Below, piece by piece: positions 33,072 through 42,686 of a DNA stretch of 64,000 bases (positions are counted from its first letter, which is position 1; every line of letters begins with the position of its first letter). The notes under the pieces were generated by a model. The model saw nothing but the letters and a program-made list of their open reading frames with translations, did no database searches and was not told where the DNA came from. Source of the DNA: Fulvia fulva (lineage: Eukaryota > Ascomycota > Dothideomycetes > Mycosphaerellales > Mycosphaerellaceae); contig NC_063022.1 in NCBI RefSeq assembly GCF_020509005.1, positions 2,852,001 through 2,916,000 of the forward strand, read 5' to 3'. Made by a program: the position numbers and the translations under genes.

Positions 33072-33971
33072 CTATCTCTTGACCCTGAAAGCCTCCCTCC
33101 ACTCCTCAGCACTATACTCGTTTCCCCACTCCTCATTGCGCTTCTCCGGCCGACAGGCATGCATGAAGACTTCGTCCGGAGCGAAGTTCTTGTGGAAGAC
33201 GCTCACACAGCTCGGGCACCTGTACTCGGAATCTGCGTAGAGGTTATCTATTCCTCCGTTTAAAAGGTAGTGGTACGAGCGTGCGTCGCCGTAGCCGGAC
33301 CGGGTTGGCGAGCGCGAGCGCAACCTTGACCTTGAAGAAGTGGCTGATGACCGTAACCGTGACTTTCTCCGTGAGTCTGCTGCTGCGCGTGCAAGCGCGA
33401 TGTAGAGAGACGGTACTGCTTGGACGGCTTCCTGGGCTTCTGGGTAAGGGGTATCAGCCGCGATGATGGAGTCGGCGTGGGGTGTCAAGAGCTCGACGAA
33501 GCACTCCTGTAGCTCAGCTTGCCCGCCGCCTGGGTCTTTGACAGTGGCCGTGATGAGCTCGGTGAGCGACTTGTCCTTACGCAAGGATGCGATGGACTTG
33601 CGGAAGTTTTGTATGGCTTGTGGCAGCATACCCTTGACTTCAGCTATGTAGGCGTAGACGATCATTGCAGCGTGGAAAATAGCTACAGCGATGGGCGTCT
33701 CATGCTTGCAGGATAGGTCTGGTAGTAGCAGTAGTGTATCGTAGCTGCTACGACGTCGGTGTCGTCGTTGGTGAGCTGGACTTTGTTACCCTGTTCAGGT
33801 CAGCACAGGTGAGGTGCTCGTCGGTGTGTATGCCCATACCTTCGTGTTGCTCTTGAAGTACGGGCTCTTCTTGAGGACCACTACTTGATGCGCGTCCCAT
33901 GTGCGATCGCCGCAGACAACGACCACATCGGTGTACTCTCTCTTCTCGTACGCTTCGCGGATGGCCTCCAT
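33072..33971 (-). pseudogene. BTB/POZ-domain protein gene with a frameshift inside the BTB fold
   Basis: Exon 1 (33971-33840) reads MEAIREAYEKREYTDVVVVC then GDRTWDAHQVVVLKKSPYFK, a typical BTB start. A 49-nt GT-AG intron (33791-33839) leads to exon 2, which continues VQLTNDDTDVVAATIHYCYY but reaches TAG at 33683-33685. The rest of the fold is in another frame: HETPIAVAIFHAAMIVYAYI from about 33,705, then a long helical tail. This ends in a Cys/His cluster (CPSCVSVFHKNF...HAC) and a stop at 33072. The two exon-2 frames are offset (33790 to 33665 is 125 nt), so an indel at about 33,690-33,740 is required. BTB proteins of this type mediate protein interaction, often as Cullin-3 adaptors. Confidence 0.7.
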
Positions 33972-34447
33972 GATGTGTGAGGGATGCTGGGCTGCGTGGT
34001 GATAGTGATGTGGATTTCGTTGATGTTTGCTGTGGTATCCGGTGTTCGATGAGCTTTGTAGATGGCGTAATGCTGATGAAGCGCCTTTTCAAGAGGAGTG
34101 CCAGCTTACTATGACTGTTGCCTTCGCACTGTGGATCCATGCACGTGCAGAAGACCAAGTGAAGCTGAGTTACTGGCTGTTCTCACCAACAGCAGCGAAC
34201 CATCCATACCAATGCCGCCACAAGTCGACTCCCACATGTGCAAAAGGCCGAGTGACTCTGGACTGATGATGCACCTGCCAGCCGCATCTTCTCCGCCAGC
34301 AAGAAGCCTCCGTGATTCGGTGAAGTGTGAATGCAGACATGCAACCCCGTTCCCCGCCGATAAGGCTCTGACTTTACTGCTTATAGGATCGGCGGCGCCG
34401 ACAGAACCAGGTAATATGGAATGCCAGACGGCGGCCTGGATGCGGAA
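33972..34447. other. Intergenic, no supported gene
   Basis: Lies upstream of the BTB gene and downstream of the cupin gene, both on the minus strand. The plus-strand frame 34098-34469 has no domain-like content. Confidence 0.45.
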
Positions 34448-34978
34448 TCATCTTTCACCAGCTATGTAGTCATACCTCCCTCTCGGAGGCTGCATAATCA
34501 AAAAGACGAACTCCTTGTCCTTACTCACATTCCTCACCCTATGCACCTCCTCCGGCGGCACGGCCAAAAAGCTACGCTGCTCTTGTGACGCACTCATAGC
34601 ATCCTCCTTCTCTTCTCCATCCTTCGTCTATGTCTCGATGACTGCCTCTCCCTCCAGCGGGACAAAGTAGTTCCACACATGACTGTGCCAGTGAGTCGGC
34701 ACTTCTCCTTGACCAGGAGCAAGTCTGATGACTGTGAACTTGATGTCTCGGGAAGAGTGGATCAAAGTGGGATGCCAACCACCTGGCTTCGCCGCGACTC
34801 GAGGAACAGCGAGGAGGGAGGGGATGTAGTCGGTTTTGGTTGCGTTTGTGATGGAGCGACGTCGATGGCGAGGAACAGGCGGTGGCAGATTACGTAGGAG
34901 CGCGGCTGATGTGCGAAATGCTGGTGGAACAAGCCATTGACCCACCGGAGAATACGAGGGGTTTCTGAGCATGGCCAT
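34448..34978 (-). pseudogene. Cupin-domain protein gene interrupted by TAG
   Basis: From the ATG at 34978 the frame carries a single cupin barrel: RDIKFTVIRLAPGQGEVPTH with HWHSHVWNYFVPLEGEAVIE, where the His-x-His metal-ligand motif and the later Glu are visible. At 34628-34630 a TAG interrupts between AVIET and TKDGEE. The same frame then continues through FLAVPPEEVHRVRNVSKDKE and FVFLIMQPPRGRYDY, the second half of the barrel, to TGA at 34448-34450. The TAG stands where CAG (Gln) would fit and lies in a CpA context. Without read-through the barrel is incomplete. The reaction is not predictable from the fold. Confidence 0.72.
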
Positions 34979-35461
34979 GTCGTCTGTATGTACTGTATGT
35001 TGATGGGAATGTACCGCGACCTCGAATTTACCTTATACTGTACCTCTTCACGTGTCTTTCTACACGCCCTATGTCATTGGAGATTCCCAGGATTGGCAGG
35101 AAGCTGCAGTTGTGGATGGAAGTCAGGCATCGGCGACAGGCCTGCCCCGCTGCACACAAACATACATGTGTCACGATATGGACCCGTGGACGGCAGCACG
35201 GGAGGCGTATGGCGTGCATGAGTCTGAGGTGTTTCTGGTAGTCGGCAGTCGGGAACGAGCTTATCGGATATGCTTGGCAGTTTTGGGCCAAGACGGCAAG
35301 GACCAGGATGAAAGTTGTTCTGACCTCGACCTCTCCTGTCATATACATGTAGCTTTGTACTGTATCATCACATGTTCTACGCCAACAGCTCCCACTCCAA
35401 CATTGCGTCCATTACATCCTCCACCCTCTCGCGCTGGCTGGACTAGCTGCTGTGGGTCAAG
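34979..35461. promoter_or_regulatory. Divergent upstream region, cupin gene and GH47 gene
   Basis: 483 bp between the minus-strand cupin start and the plus-strand mannosidase start. Pyrimidine-rich tracts lie just upstream of the GH47 ATG (about 35,390-35,440). No clear TATA element. Confidence 0.4.
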
Positions 35462-38400
35462 ATGCCCGGCAGAACGCGGCGCGTCCGCTTGCTGGCCGTG
35501 GTCGTGTGCATCGTCACCGTCTTCTTCCTCTACACCCGCAACGAGGCACGCGTGGGCGAGTACGCCGACTATGTTAGAGGCAAGACGGCCATTGGAGGCG
35601 GAGCTGTACTTCGAGGGGGAGAGAAACAGGAACCCATACAGGAGCCTTCACTCCCTGACGCGAGACCCGAGACCAAAGCGGCAGTTGCAGAGGCTCAGGA
35701 GACCGCTGCAGGCTGGCGGGATGACGTCCTTGACATCGCAGAACCCACGACGACGCCGCCGCCGACAACGATAGCGAAAGCTCGGCCGACGGAGGAGAGC
35801 ACGACTGTACCTTATGTCCCTTCGTTCGATGACCCAGAAGAGCTGCCGATTGAGGTTGGAAATGGGAGAGTCGAGGAGGACTATGATCCATACATTCATA
35901 CGTCGACATATGTACCCATACACTGGTCGAAGCTCTCTGAGAAGTTCCCAGTGACATCGACGATACAGCTCCCTACTGGGAAGCCCAGCGCGATACCGAG
36001 GGTACAGAAGCAAGGACAGGGCACAGCAGATGCTCAAAGACTTGCGGCGGTGAAAGAGGCGGCTAGATGGGCATGGAAGGGTTTCCGCGAGAATGGCTGG
36101 GATTACGACGAGGTCAAGCCGATTTCTGGTGTTGGATCGAACACCTTCAACGGTTGGGGCGCAACGTTGGTGGACTCGTTGGATACACTGTGGATTATGG
36201 GCTTGAGAGACGAGTTTGAGGATGCCGTGAATAAGACGAGCCAGATTGACTTCACAACATCAAGTCGGAACGACATCCCGATGTTCGAAGTCACCATCAG
36301 ATATCTTGGTGGCTTGCTTGGAGCATACGATGTGTCTGGAAGGAAGTACAAAGTCTTGCTGGACAAAGCTGTTGAGCTTGCCGAGATCCTGTACAGCGCT
36401 TTCGACACGCCGAACCGCATGCCCGAGACATACTACTACTGGAAGCCAACCTTTGCCACGAATGCTCACCGCGCGAGCACGAGAGTTGTCATGGCCGAGC
36501 TGGGTACTTTGAGTTTGGAGTTCACGAGGTTGGCACAGTTGACATTGGAGCCCAAGTACTACGATGCGATCGCGCGAATCACGGATGAGTTTGAGAAGTG
36601 GCAGAACAACACGAGACTACCCGGAATGTGGCCGACGATTATGGATGCAAGTGGTTGCGAGAAGCCGGTTTACCATCCTCCAGCAGCCCACCAAGTACCG
36701 ATACCAGGCGGAAACACCTACACGACTACTACAGAGCCAATTCAAGTCAATCCCAAAGTGCAAAAGGCTGCCGAAGACGCTCTGAACGATTCGAAAGCGG
36801 GAGCGAAGTATACTGGCCAGGGTGGAGGTGATGAAGTCGTGAACCCACAGGTGTATACTGGCGCTGCTGGTGCCGCTGATGGCTCGCGTCGTCCAATGCA
36901 AGACGAGTACATTCCCAATGGCTTTGGCAGTGGTGCTGCGGGTGGCAAGGCATCGAATGAGCATAACGCGAAGGAACCACTCCGTCACGATACTCGGCCT
37001 GGCTCTGGCGTGGATGCCGCCTCGGACTATGGCAAGGGAGACCGCGAGCCTCTCCCTCCGAAGGGTGGGGCCGGTGATCTGAACAAGCGTCAACTCGAAG
37101 ACTACGGTGAGACGGTTGCGCCGGCTGAGACGAAGCCCAAGAACACCACATCTATCACCAAGCCCCAGCATAAGCAAGGCCTGCGTCAGCTCGAATACGA
37201 CGGCACGGCGGAAGAGCCTGAAGAGATGTGCATCACTCAGGGTTTTGCTTCCAGTAGTAAGAACGCTCCGGAGACATTCAGCCTTGGCGGACAGAGCGAC
37301 AGTACATACGAATACCTACCCAAGGAGTTCCTCCTGCTTGGCGGCCTTGTTCCTCAGTACAAGAGCATGTACCTCGACAGCATGAAGCCCATTGTCGAAA
37401 AGCTCATCTTTCGACCAATGACACCAGACAACCTCGACATCTTGATCTCTGGTGAGGTCCGGACTTCGAAAAACTACACCACCGACGAATGGCACGAGAC
37501 TCATGTTGCCAAGAACGAGCATCTGACATGCTTCGTTGGTGGTATGATTGGCATGGGTGGCAAGATTTTCGAAATTCCAGAGCATGTGGAGATTGGCCGC
37601 AAGCTCACTGATGGTTGTATCTGGTCGTACAATGTGACTGGCAGTGGCATTATGCCTGAGTCATATATGCTTTCTGCTTGCGACAGCTGGACGGACTGCA
37701 AGTGGAACCAGACCAAGTACGAGGATGATCTTGATCCGTATTCAGAGTTCCGCGCAGACCAGCGAGAGGATTTCAAGGAGACGTACGGTATCGATGACCT
37801 TGATGCATATGAGGAGGAGCTCGCTGTTGCTAGCAAGTCTGCTGCTGCTGGCCTGGCTGCAGCCACTTCCGAGGTTAAAGCACCATCCCCAGCTGAGCTC
37901 AACGCTGCTGAAGACGCGCACACCTTTGGCGAGTTCGGTGGCACAGGCAAACTGAGGAAACGACAGCAGGTTGATGATCGTGTCGCAATGAGCGGTGCTC
38001 CACCGCTTCCTCAACCAAAACCCAAAAAGGCTCCTACCACAACAGCCGACTCTGCAGACTTCGCCGCCGCCGCCGACTCAGACAAGATATGGACCAATGA
38101 CAACACTCCCTACACCAGCGGCACGCCCACCATCTCAGACGATGAAGAGCCCGTCCCAGCTGCCCCAGTCCGTCCGGCCTACACACCACCGCCTCCAATG
38201 ACCCACAAACAATACGTCGAGCACAAAATCGAAATGGAACGTCTCCCCAAAGGCTTCGTCCGCCTCGACTCCAAATCCTACATCCTCCGCCCCGAAGCCA
38301 TCGAATCAGTCTTCTACATGTACCGCATAACCGGCGAGCAGTACTGGCGCGACCGCGGTTGGGAAATGTTCATGGCGATTGAGAAAGCCACGCATGCGCC

Positions 38401-38596
38401 GTATGGACACTCGCGGATCGATGATGTGACGAAGGAGGTCCCGGATCAGACAGATGGGATGGAGAGTTTCTGGATCGCGGAGACGTTGAAGTATTTCTAC
38501 CTTTTGTTCGATGAGCCGGACAGGTGGAGTTTGGATGATTGGGTGCTGAATACCGAGGCGCATTTCTTTAGACGGCCGGATTCGGGCAGTGCGTGA
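35462..38596 (+). CDS. Class I alpha-1,2-mannosidase (GH47), type II membrane protein
   Basis: An intronless 1044-residue protein that trims alpha-1,2-linked mannose from N-glycans in the ER or Golgi. Residues about 8-24 (VRLLAVVVCIVTVFFLY) form a signal anchor after a basic N-terminus. The GH47 barrel begins near residue 195 (WAWKGFRENGWDYDEV) with FNGWGATLVDSLDTLWIMGL. It continues with FSLGGQSDSTYEYLPKEFLL near 605, the catalytic region, then YILRPEAIESVFYMYRITGE near 940, DGMESFWIAETLKYFYLL, and the final NTEAH that supplies the calcium-binding Thr. It is much longer than usual family members (about 500-650). Low-complexity, charged or Gly/Pro-rich segments are inserted at about 415-590 and 790-915. 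The frame is uninterrupted. Confidence 0.93.
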   Translation: MPGRTRRVRLLAVVVCIVTVFFLYTRNEARVGEYADYVRGKTAIGGGAVLRGGEKQEPIQEPSLPDARPETKAAVAEAQETAAGWRDDVLDIAEPTTTPPPTTIAKARPTEESTTVPYVPSFDDPEELPIEVGNGRVEEDYDPYIHTSTYVPIHWSKLSEKFPVTSTIQLPTGKPSAIPRVQKQGQGTADAQRLAAVKEAARWAWKGFRENGWDYDEVKPISGVGSNTFNGWGATLVDSLDTLWIMGLRDEFEDAVNKTSQIDFTTSSRNDIPMFEVTIRYLGGLLGAYDVSGRKYKVLLDKAVELAEILYSAFDTPNRMPETYYYWKPTFATNAHRASTRVVMAELGTLSLEFTRLAQLTLEPKYYDAIARITDEFEKWQNNTRLPGMWPTIMDASGCEKPVYHPPAAHQVPIPGGNTYTTTTEPIQVNPKVQKAAEDALNDSKAGAKYTGQGGGDEVVNPQVYTGAAGAADGSRRPMQDEYIPNGFGSGAAGGKASNEHNAKEPLRHDTRPGSGVDAASDYGKGDREPLPPKGGAGDLNKRQLEDYGETVAPAETKPKNTTSITKPQHKQGLRQLEYDGTAEEPEEMCITQGFASSSKNAPETFSLGGQSDSTYEYLPKEFLLLGGLVPQYKSMYLDSMKPIVEKLIFRPMTPDNLDILISGEVRTSKNYTTDEWHETHVAKNEHLTCFVGGMIGMGGKIFEIPEHVEIGRKLTDGCIWSYNVTGSGIMPESYMLSACDSWTDCKWNQTKYEDDLDPYSEFRADQREDFKETYGIDDLDAYEEELAVASKSAAAGLAAATSEVKAPSPAELNAAEDAHTFGEFGGTGKLRKRQQVDDRVAMSGAPPLPQPKPKKAPTTTADSADFAAAADSDKIWTNDNTPYTSGTPTISDDEEPVPAAPVRPAYTPPPPMTHKQYVEHKIEMERLPKGFVRLDSKSYILRPEAIESVFYMYRITGEQYWRDRGWEMFMAIEKATHAPYGHSRIDDVTKEVPDQTDGMESFWIAETLKYFYLLFDEPDRWSLDDWVLNTEAHFFRRPDSGSA

Positions 38597-38986
38597 GGAT
38601 GAGGAACAGGAGGGAGTATGATACCCGGTAAGGTGTAGGAGGTGGATTGGCGTTTTTTTGGAAAGGGTTATTGGGTTGCATAGCGTGGCGTTCCGTGGCT
38701 GAGACCTGGATGTCTGCGTTGGTGGACATGGAGGCGGCTTGGGCTGTAATAGTGTAGAGGTAGTGGTGAATGCATGGTGTTGTGAGCAGCCCTCTCTGAG
38801 GTACACTCCCGCAATGCCACTGCCCCAGTGCACGGGGCGAAGCGCATCGAACCCGACCTTGGCAGGCAGGTACAGGCATCGTAGCAGATGACCGCCTTGC
38901 ACCACCCTCTGGAATGAGCCTCAGCTGAATACTGGACAACATACAAGTTGCCCGGTGTCATTCACTGGCAGAAGCTGATCTCCCTC
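38597..38986. other. Intergenic, no supported gene
   Basis: 3' region of the mannosidase and upstream region of the HET pseudogene. The minus-strand frames crossing it are shadows of the mannosidase. Confidence 0.45.
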
Positions 38987-40917
38987 ATGGACAACGCGGT
39001 ACCGCAAGCTAGTTCAGCGTATCCTGCACCACCGTTGGAGTCCGGACAATTCCGTCTGCTGCATCTTGAGGCTGGCACATGGGCGGATGAGATTCGATGT
39101 ACACTACAGTCATCGGTCTTGAGACGGGGAGGCTTTGAAGCCGCCTCGTACGCATGGGGTCCCTTACATCTTGGCAGAAATATCACACTACAGGGAGTAC
39201 CGAAATGGCCGGTCACAGACAATGCATTCGATATGCTGCGGCGCTTGCGCTACACCAACAAGTCCCGTGTTCTGTGGATGGACGCATTGTGCATCAACCA
39301 GAATGACCTGGACGAGTGAAAAGATCAGGTAGCTAAGATGGACAAGATCTTCTATATGGCCAGTCGCTGCCTTGTGTGGCTTGGAGAAGCTCCGAACACG
39401 CCTCACGAGCCGATTGTGCTGGACGAGCCTTGGTGGTCTGGTGGCAGGTCCGCCGATGGAATGAAACAGCTTCTTGATGTCCTGGAACATATCTTTTCCC
39501 ACCAAGAAGCACGCTGGTGGGAACACCTGTGGGTTGTGCAAGAGTTTGTTGTTGCACGTCGCGTCGATGCATATTCTGGACCCTATATCGGAGACTTGAG
39601 ATCGCTGGAGAAATACTTTCGACGGTATTGTGGAATCTCGACAGCCCTACGGATGCCTTTCGCTACTTATGGGCGAAGGTGCTCGAGCGACGACCCATGA
39701 TGCCATCGCGGATGCACGACCTGAATCGCCTGAGAGCACAGCACCATCGTACAGATGGTCTTGTCAACGATTTTCGAAGTTTGCATCGTGCTGTGCACTA
39801 CTACGCAAGACACACGAATTGTTCTGACAGCCGCGATCGAGTATACGCGCTGCTCAGTTTGTTGACCGACGAGGAAAGAAAACTTATCAGCCCTGACTAC
39901 ACCCTGAGAGACGCACAGACCTTTGCAATCTCAACGTATGCAGCGATCAAAGCTCGAGGGACACTGGACATACTGGGCATGTTGGACTTCCAAGAAAGAC
40001 GTTCAGACCTTCCTTCATGGGTCGTAGACTTCAGCAGAACGGCTGACATCGATCCCGAAGCCATGAACAAAATTGGTGCTCCTCGAGCTCGTGGCATATA
40101 GAGGTCGAGTGCGGACGTCTGGCAATACTCTGTGGACGGACATAAGAGGTATCAGTATGCTGGCGTTCGAATTCGAAACCCCAGCGCAACTGAACGCCAC
40201 GTCATCATCTTGAACGGCAGCCTCTTCGACGCCATCGAGCAGAGGGTGGATTGGGGTGGCGATGCGAGGGCAGGTACAAGTATAGAGCGATTGCTGAATT
40301 TGCTATCGTCTGCTCCGGCTTTCACGAGACCGCCACCAGTGCACGTCAATTTGCAGCACTCAAGTGCCGACAGCACCACAGATGCGGCACATGGCAGCCA
40401 AAATTGTCCGCCACGATCCGAGATTTCGCTGCTTCAAACCATCGACCCGCAGAATCACTTACACTTAGACTTGGAGAAGACTATGGGCGAAGGTTCTCGA
40501 CTGCCACTACATTCTCTGGTTCCTCACGGCAGAGACCTGGCACGCGCTATGATTACACTTTTCGAGTAGTGGGACAAAGCAAAACGCATGCCACACGACA
40601 GTGGACATGAGTTCAATCGCAGTACCCCGATCACCGAGGACGAGGTCTTAAGCTTCTTCACCTATGCTGAAAGAGTCTCGGACGGCATAACGGTATTCAC
40701 CACATCTGCGGGGTATGTCGGGTTGGCACCAGACACTATCGCACCAAATGATCATATTGTCTTGATCGATTGGTATAAAGTGCCCATTATCCTAAGAAGG
40801 GAGGCCGATCATTATACCTTCAGAGGTCTCGCGTTCCTGCATGGGATCATGTCCGATGAGCTACTGGACTCTGGTAAGAGGCTCGGCGTGGAAGCACAGG
40901 AGTTTTACATACATTGA
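38987..40917 (+). pseudogene. HET-domain (heterokaryon incompatibility) gene 1, decayed
   Basis: From ATG 38987 the sequence reads FRLLHLEAGTW, then GFEAASYAWG and LWMDALCINQNDLDE, the defining HET motifs. TGA 39317-39319 interrupts; the frame resumes KDQVAKMDKIFYMASRCLVW and HLWVVQEFVVAR. A frameshift at about 39,630-39,665 moves the continuation (RDRVYALLSLLTDEER) to the next frame. TAG at 40099-40101 and TAG at 40567-40569 follow before the stop at 40915-40917. Both TAGs could be RIP-type CAG changes. HET proteins trigger cell death after fusion of unlike hyphae. With four lesions this copy cannot make a full-length product. Confidence 0.85.
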
Positions 40918-42189
40918 TGACCACAAGGCTAGCTGGAGGCACCACTTTGTATCACAAGAGCCTCACCAGCCTGCGACTCGTACTCGGTATGACTTTTACA
41001 AGGCTCCGGGACCATATCTTGAACGTGCAATTCATGTCGGGTGCTGGCAACATTATGGCAAAGCTCAAGCACCGCAATTTTGGTGCTTCATCATCTGGAA
41101 CCACATCAGATATTCAGAGGGCCTTCAACGACGCCTCATCGTCTTCGCGAGGCTATCAACGCCACAGTAGCCCAAACCAGCACGGCGATCTTGCGACCTA
41201 CGAAGATACCAGTGTCACGTCTATGGCATGTCTACTGAGACGAGACCAGGGCGAGATTCTTATGGCAGCATTCTGTCGAATCTTCGGAGTCTGGTCCTCA
41301 AAGGCATACAGTTCGACAGTGTGCAACAGCAAAGCCACCACGAAGCATATTCAAAAAGCCCGTCACGAGCAGTACGCTCAACTGACGGGGCTGCTGTTGT
41401 CCGTGATAGAAAACGGAGATGCACACGGTAGCTTCCGGTCAGCTGGATGCCACCACTGATCGTGGCAAGCGCGCACTATCTGGTGGACATATGCTATCCT
41501 CTCATGACAGGACTTCGCCAGTATCTCATTGCGAGAGCGGCCATCACCAGCAAGATCAAGCCTCGTGATCGCCACCAACGACCAAAGCATGGCATATCCG
41601 AAGCAGGCTGGACCTTGGAACCAAACGCGCGTCGTTATGCGCAGTTTGTCCACGGCGATGGTGGCAACAAGATCATGAATTGTGTGGAAGCTGCTGCCCA
41701 AGCCGCCATCCCAAACAACCCGTATCGTATGCGGTATGTCATAGTCTTGGAGATATGCGCACGAACACTCGCGGCGGCAGGAGAGCGGGCTTTGAGTCGT
41801 TTGTCCTCATCCTACACGACTTGTGGCGGCACCAATGCCCAGTTCGCTGGCATCTCGACCGCGTCAGCTATTTCAAGTGGTGAGAAGCCTTACCTGGCGG
41901 CCTGCGATTCATACTCTGGTATCATTCGGGGTCACGCAGAACACGAGGCAAAGATCGTGGCAGGCAATGTGCAGCAACTGGAGAGAATCAAAGGCACGTT
42001 GAGGAGCTATGAGAGGCTCGTCAGCATATTCCAGCTGCATCAACAACAGAAGCAACAAATTGACAAAGCCTTGAAAGGCATTAAGAAGATCACGGAGGAG
42101 TTGAGCCTGACAAGGTTCCTGCATCACAGGAAGACGATACTCTACGGAATCCACGAGAGAAGAAGACATTGGGGTTTGAATAGGAGGAT
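40918..42189 (+). other. Unresolved coding-like stretch after HET gene 1
   Basis: Two ATG-started plus-strand frames cover most of it: 40914-41459 (overlapping the HET stop as TGATGA) and 41447-42214. The latter ends in a charged helical, probably coiled-coil region (QQLERIKGTLRSYERL, HQQQKQQIDKALKGIKKITE). Neither shows a known domain in its first part, and the frames do not join by obvious introns. They may be C-terminal remnants of the HET gene, a decayed neighbour or chance. No function is assigned. Confidence 0.35.
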
Positions 42190-42686
42190 ATGCTCGGTGA
42201 AGACGACTTCCTAGACGACGACGAGGATGGAGAGGAGGAAGATGACGAGAAAGAAGACGAAGACGAAGAGGAAGATGAAGAGCAGGGCGGCGGAGAGGAA
42301 GAAGAAGAAGAAGAAGAAGAAGAAGAAGAAGAAGAAGAAGAAGAAGAAGAAGAAGAAGAAGAAGAAGAAGAAGAAGAAGAAGAAGAACCGACAATATCGG
42401 ATGCAAGACTGGCCGTCTTCGCACAGACTTTGGGCCTGCTCATCGGGGGACCTCTCTTCGGGAAGGGCTTTGCAGACCGTGAGCCATTGTTCGCAGCTGT
42501 GAACGTTCGTCTACCTGCTGGCGAAGCTCAGTTCGACGAAGAAGAGGCCATAGCAGCTTTGAGGGAGTCGATTGAGCGGAGGATTTGCATGGGTAACAGG
42601 CGTGTAGTGTGTTTGAGTGGATCACTACCATCGGAGCAGGGTATCATAGAGTCGCGCGTCTTGCTGAATGAAATGTTCACATGCCT
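42190..42686 (+). other. Acidic low-complexity reading frame around a GAA repeat
   Basis: A plus-strand frame starting at ATG 42190 encodes an Asp/Glu tract, then about 30 consecutive Glu from the repeat, then ordinary sequence (ARLAVFAQTLGLLIGG, EEAIAALRESIERRI). The downstream part enters the antisense of the RMND1-like gene at 42687. It could be the acidic C-terminal exon of the preceding unresolved frame, but the frames are offset. Support is weak. Confidence 0.3.
42298..42387 (+). repeat. (GAA)30 trinucleotide microsatellite
   Basis: 90 uninterrupted bases of GAA, inside a longer purine-rich tract from about 42190. Such perfect arrays are usually length-polymorphic. Confidence 0.97.

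Noticed and set aside
42090..42443. Poly-Ser and poly-Leu ORFs on the minus strand across the GAA repeat
   Set aside because: They are antisense products of the (GAA)30 array with no supported sequence outside it.
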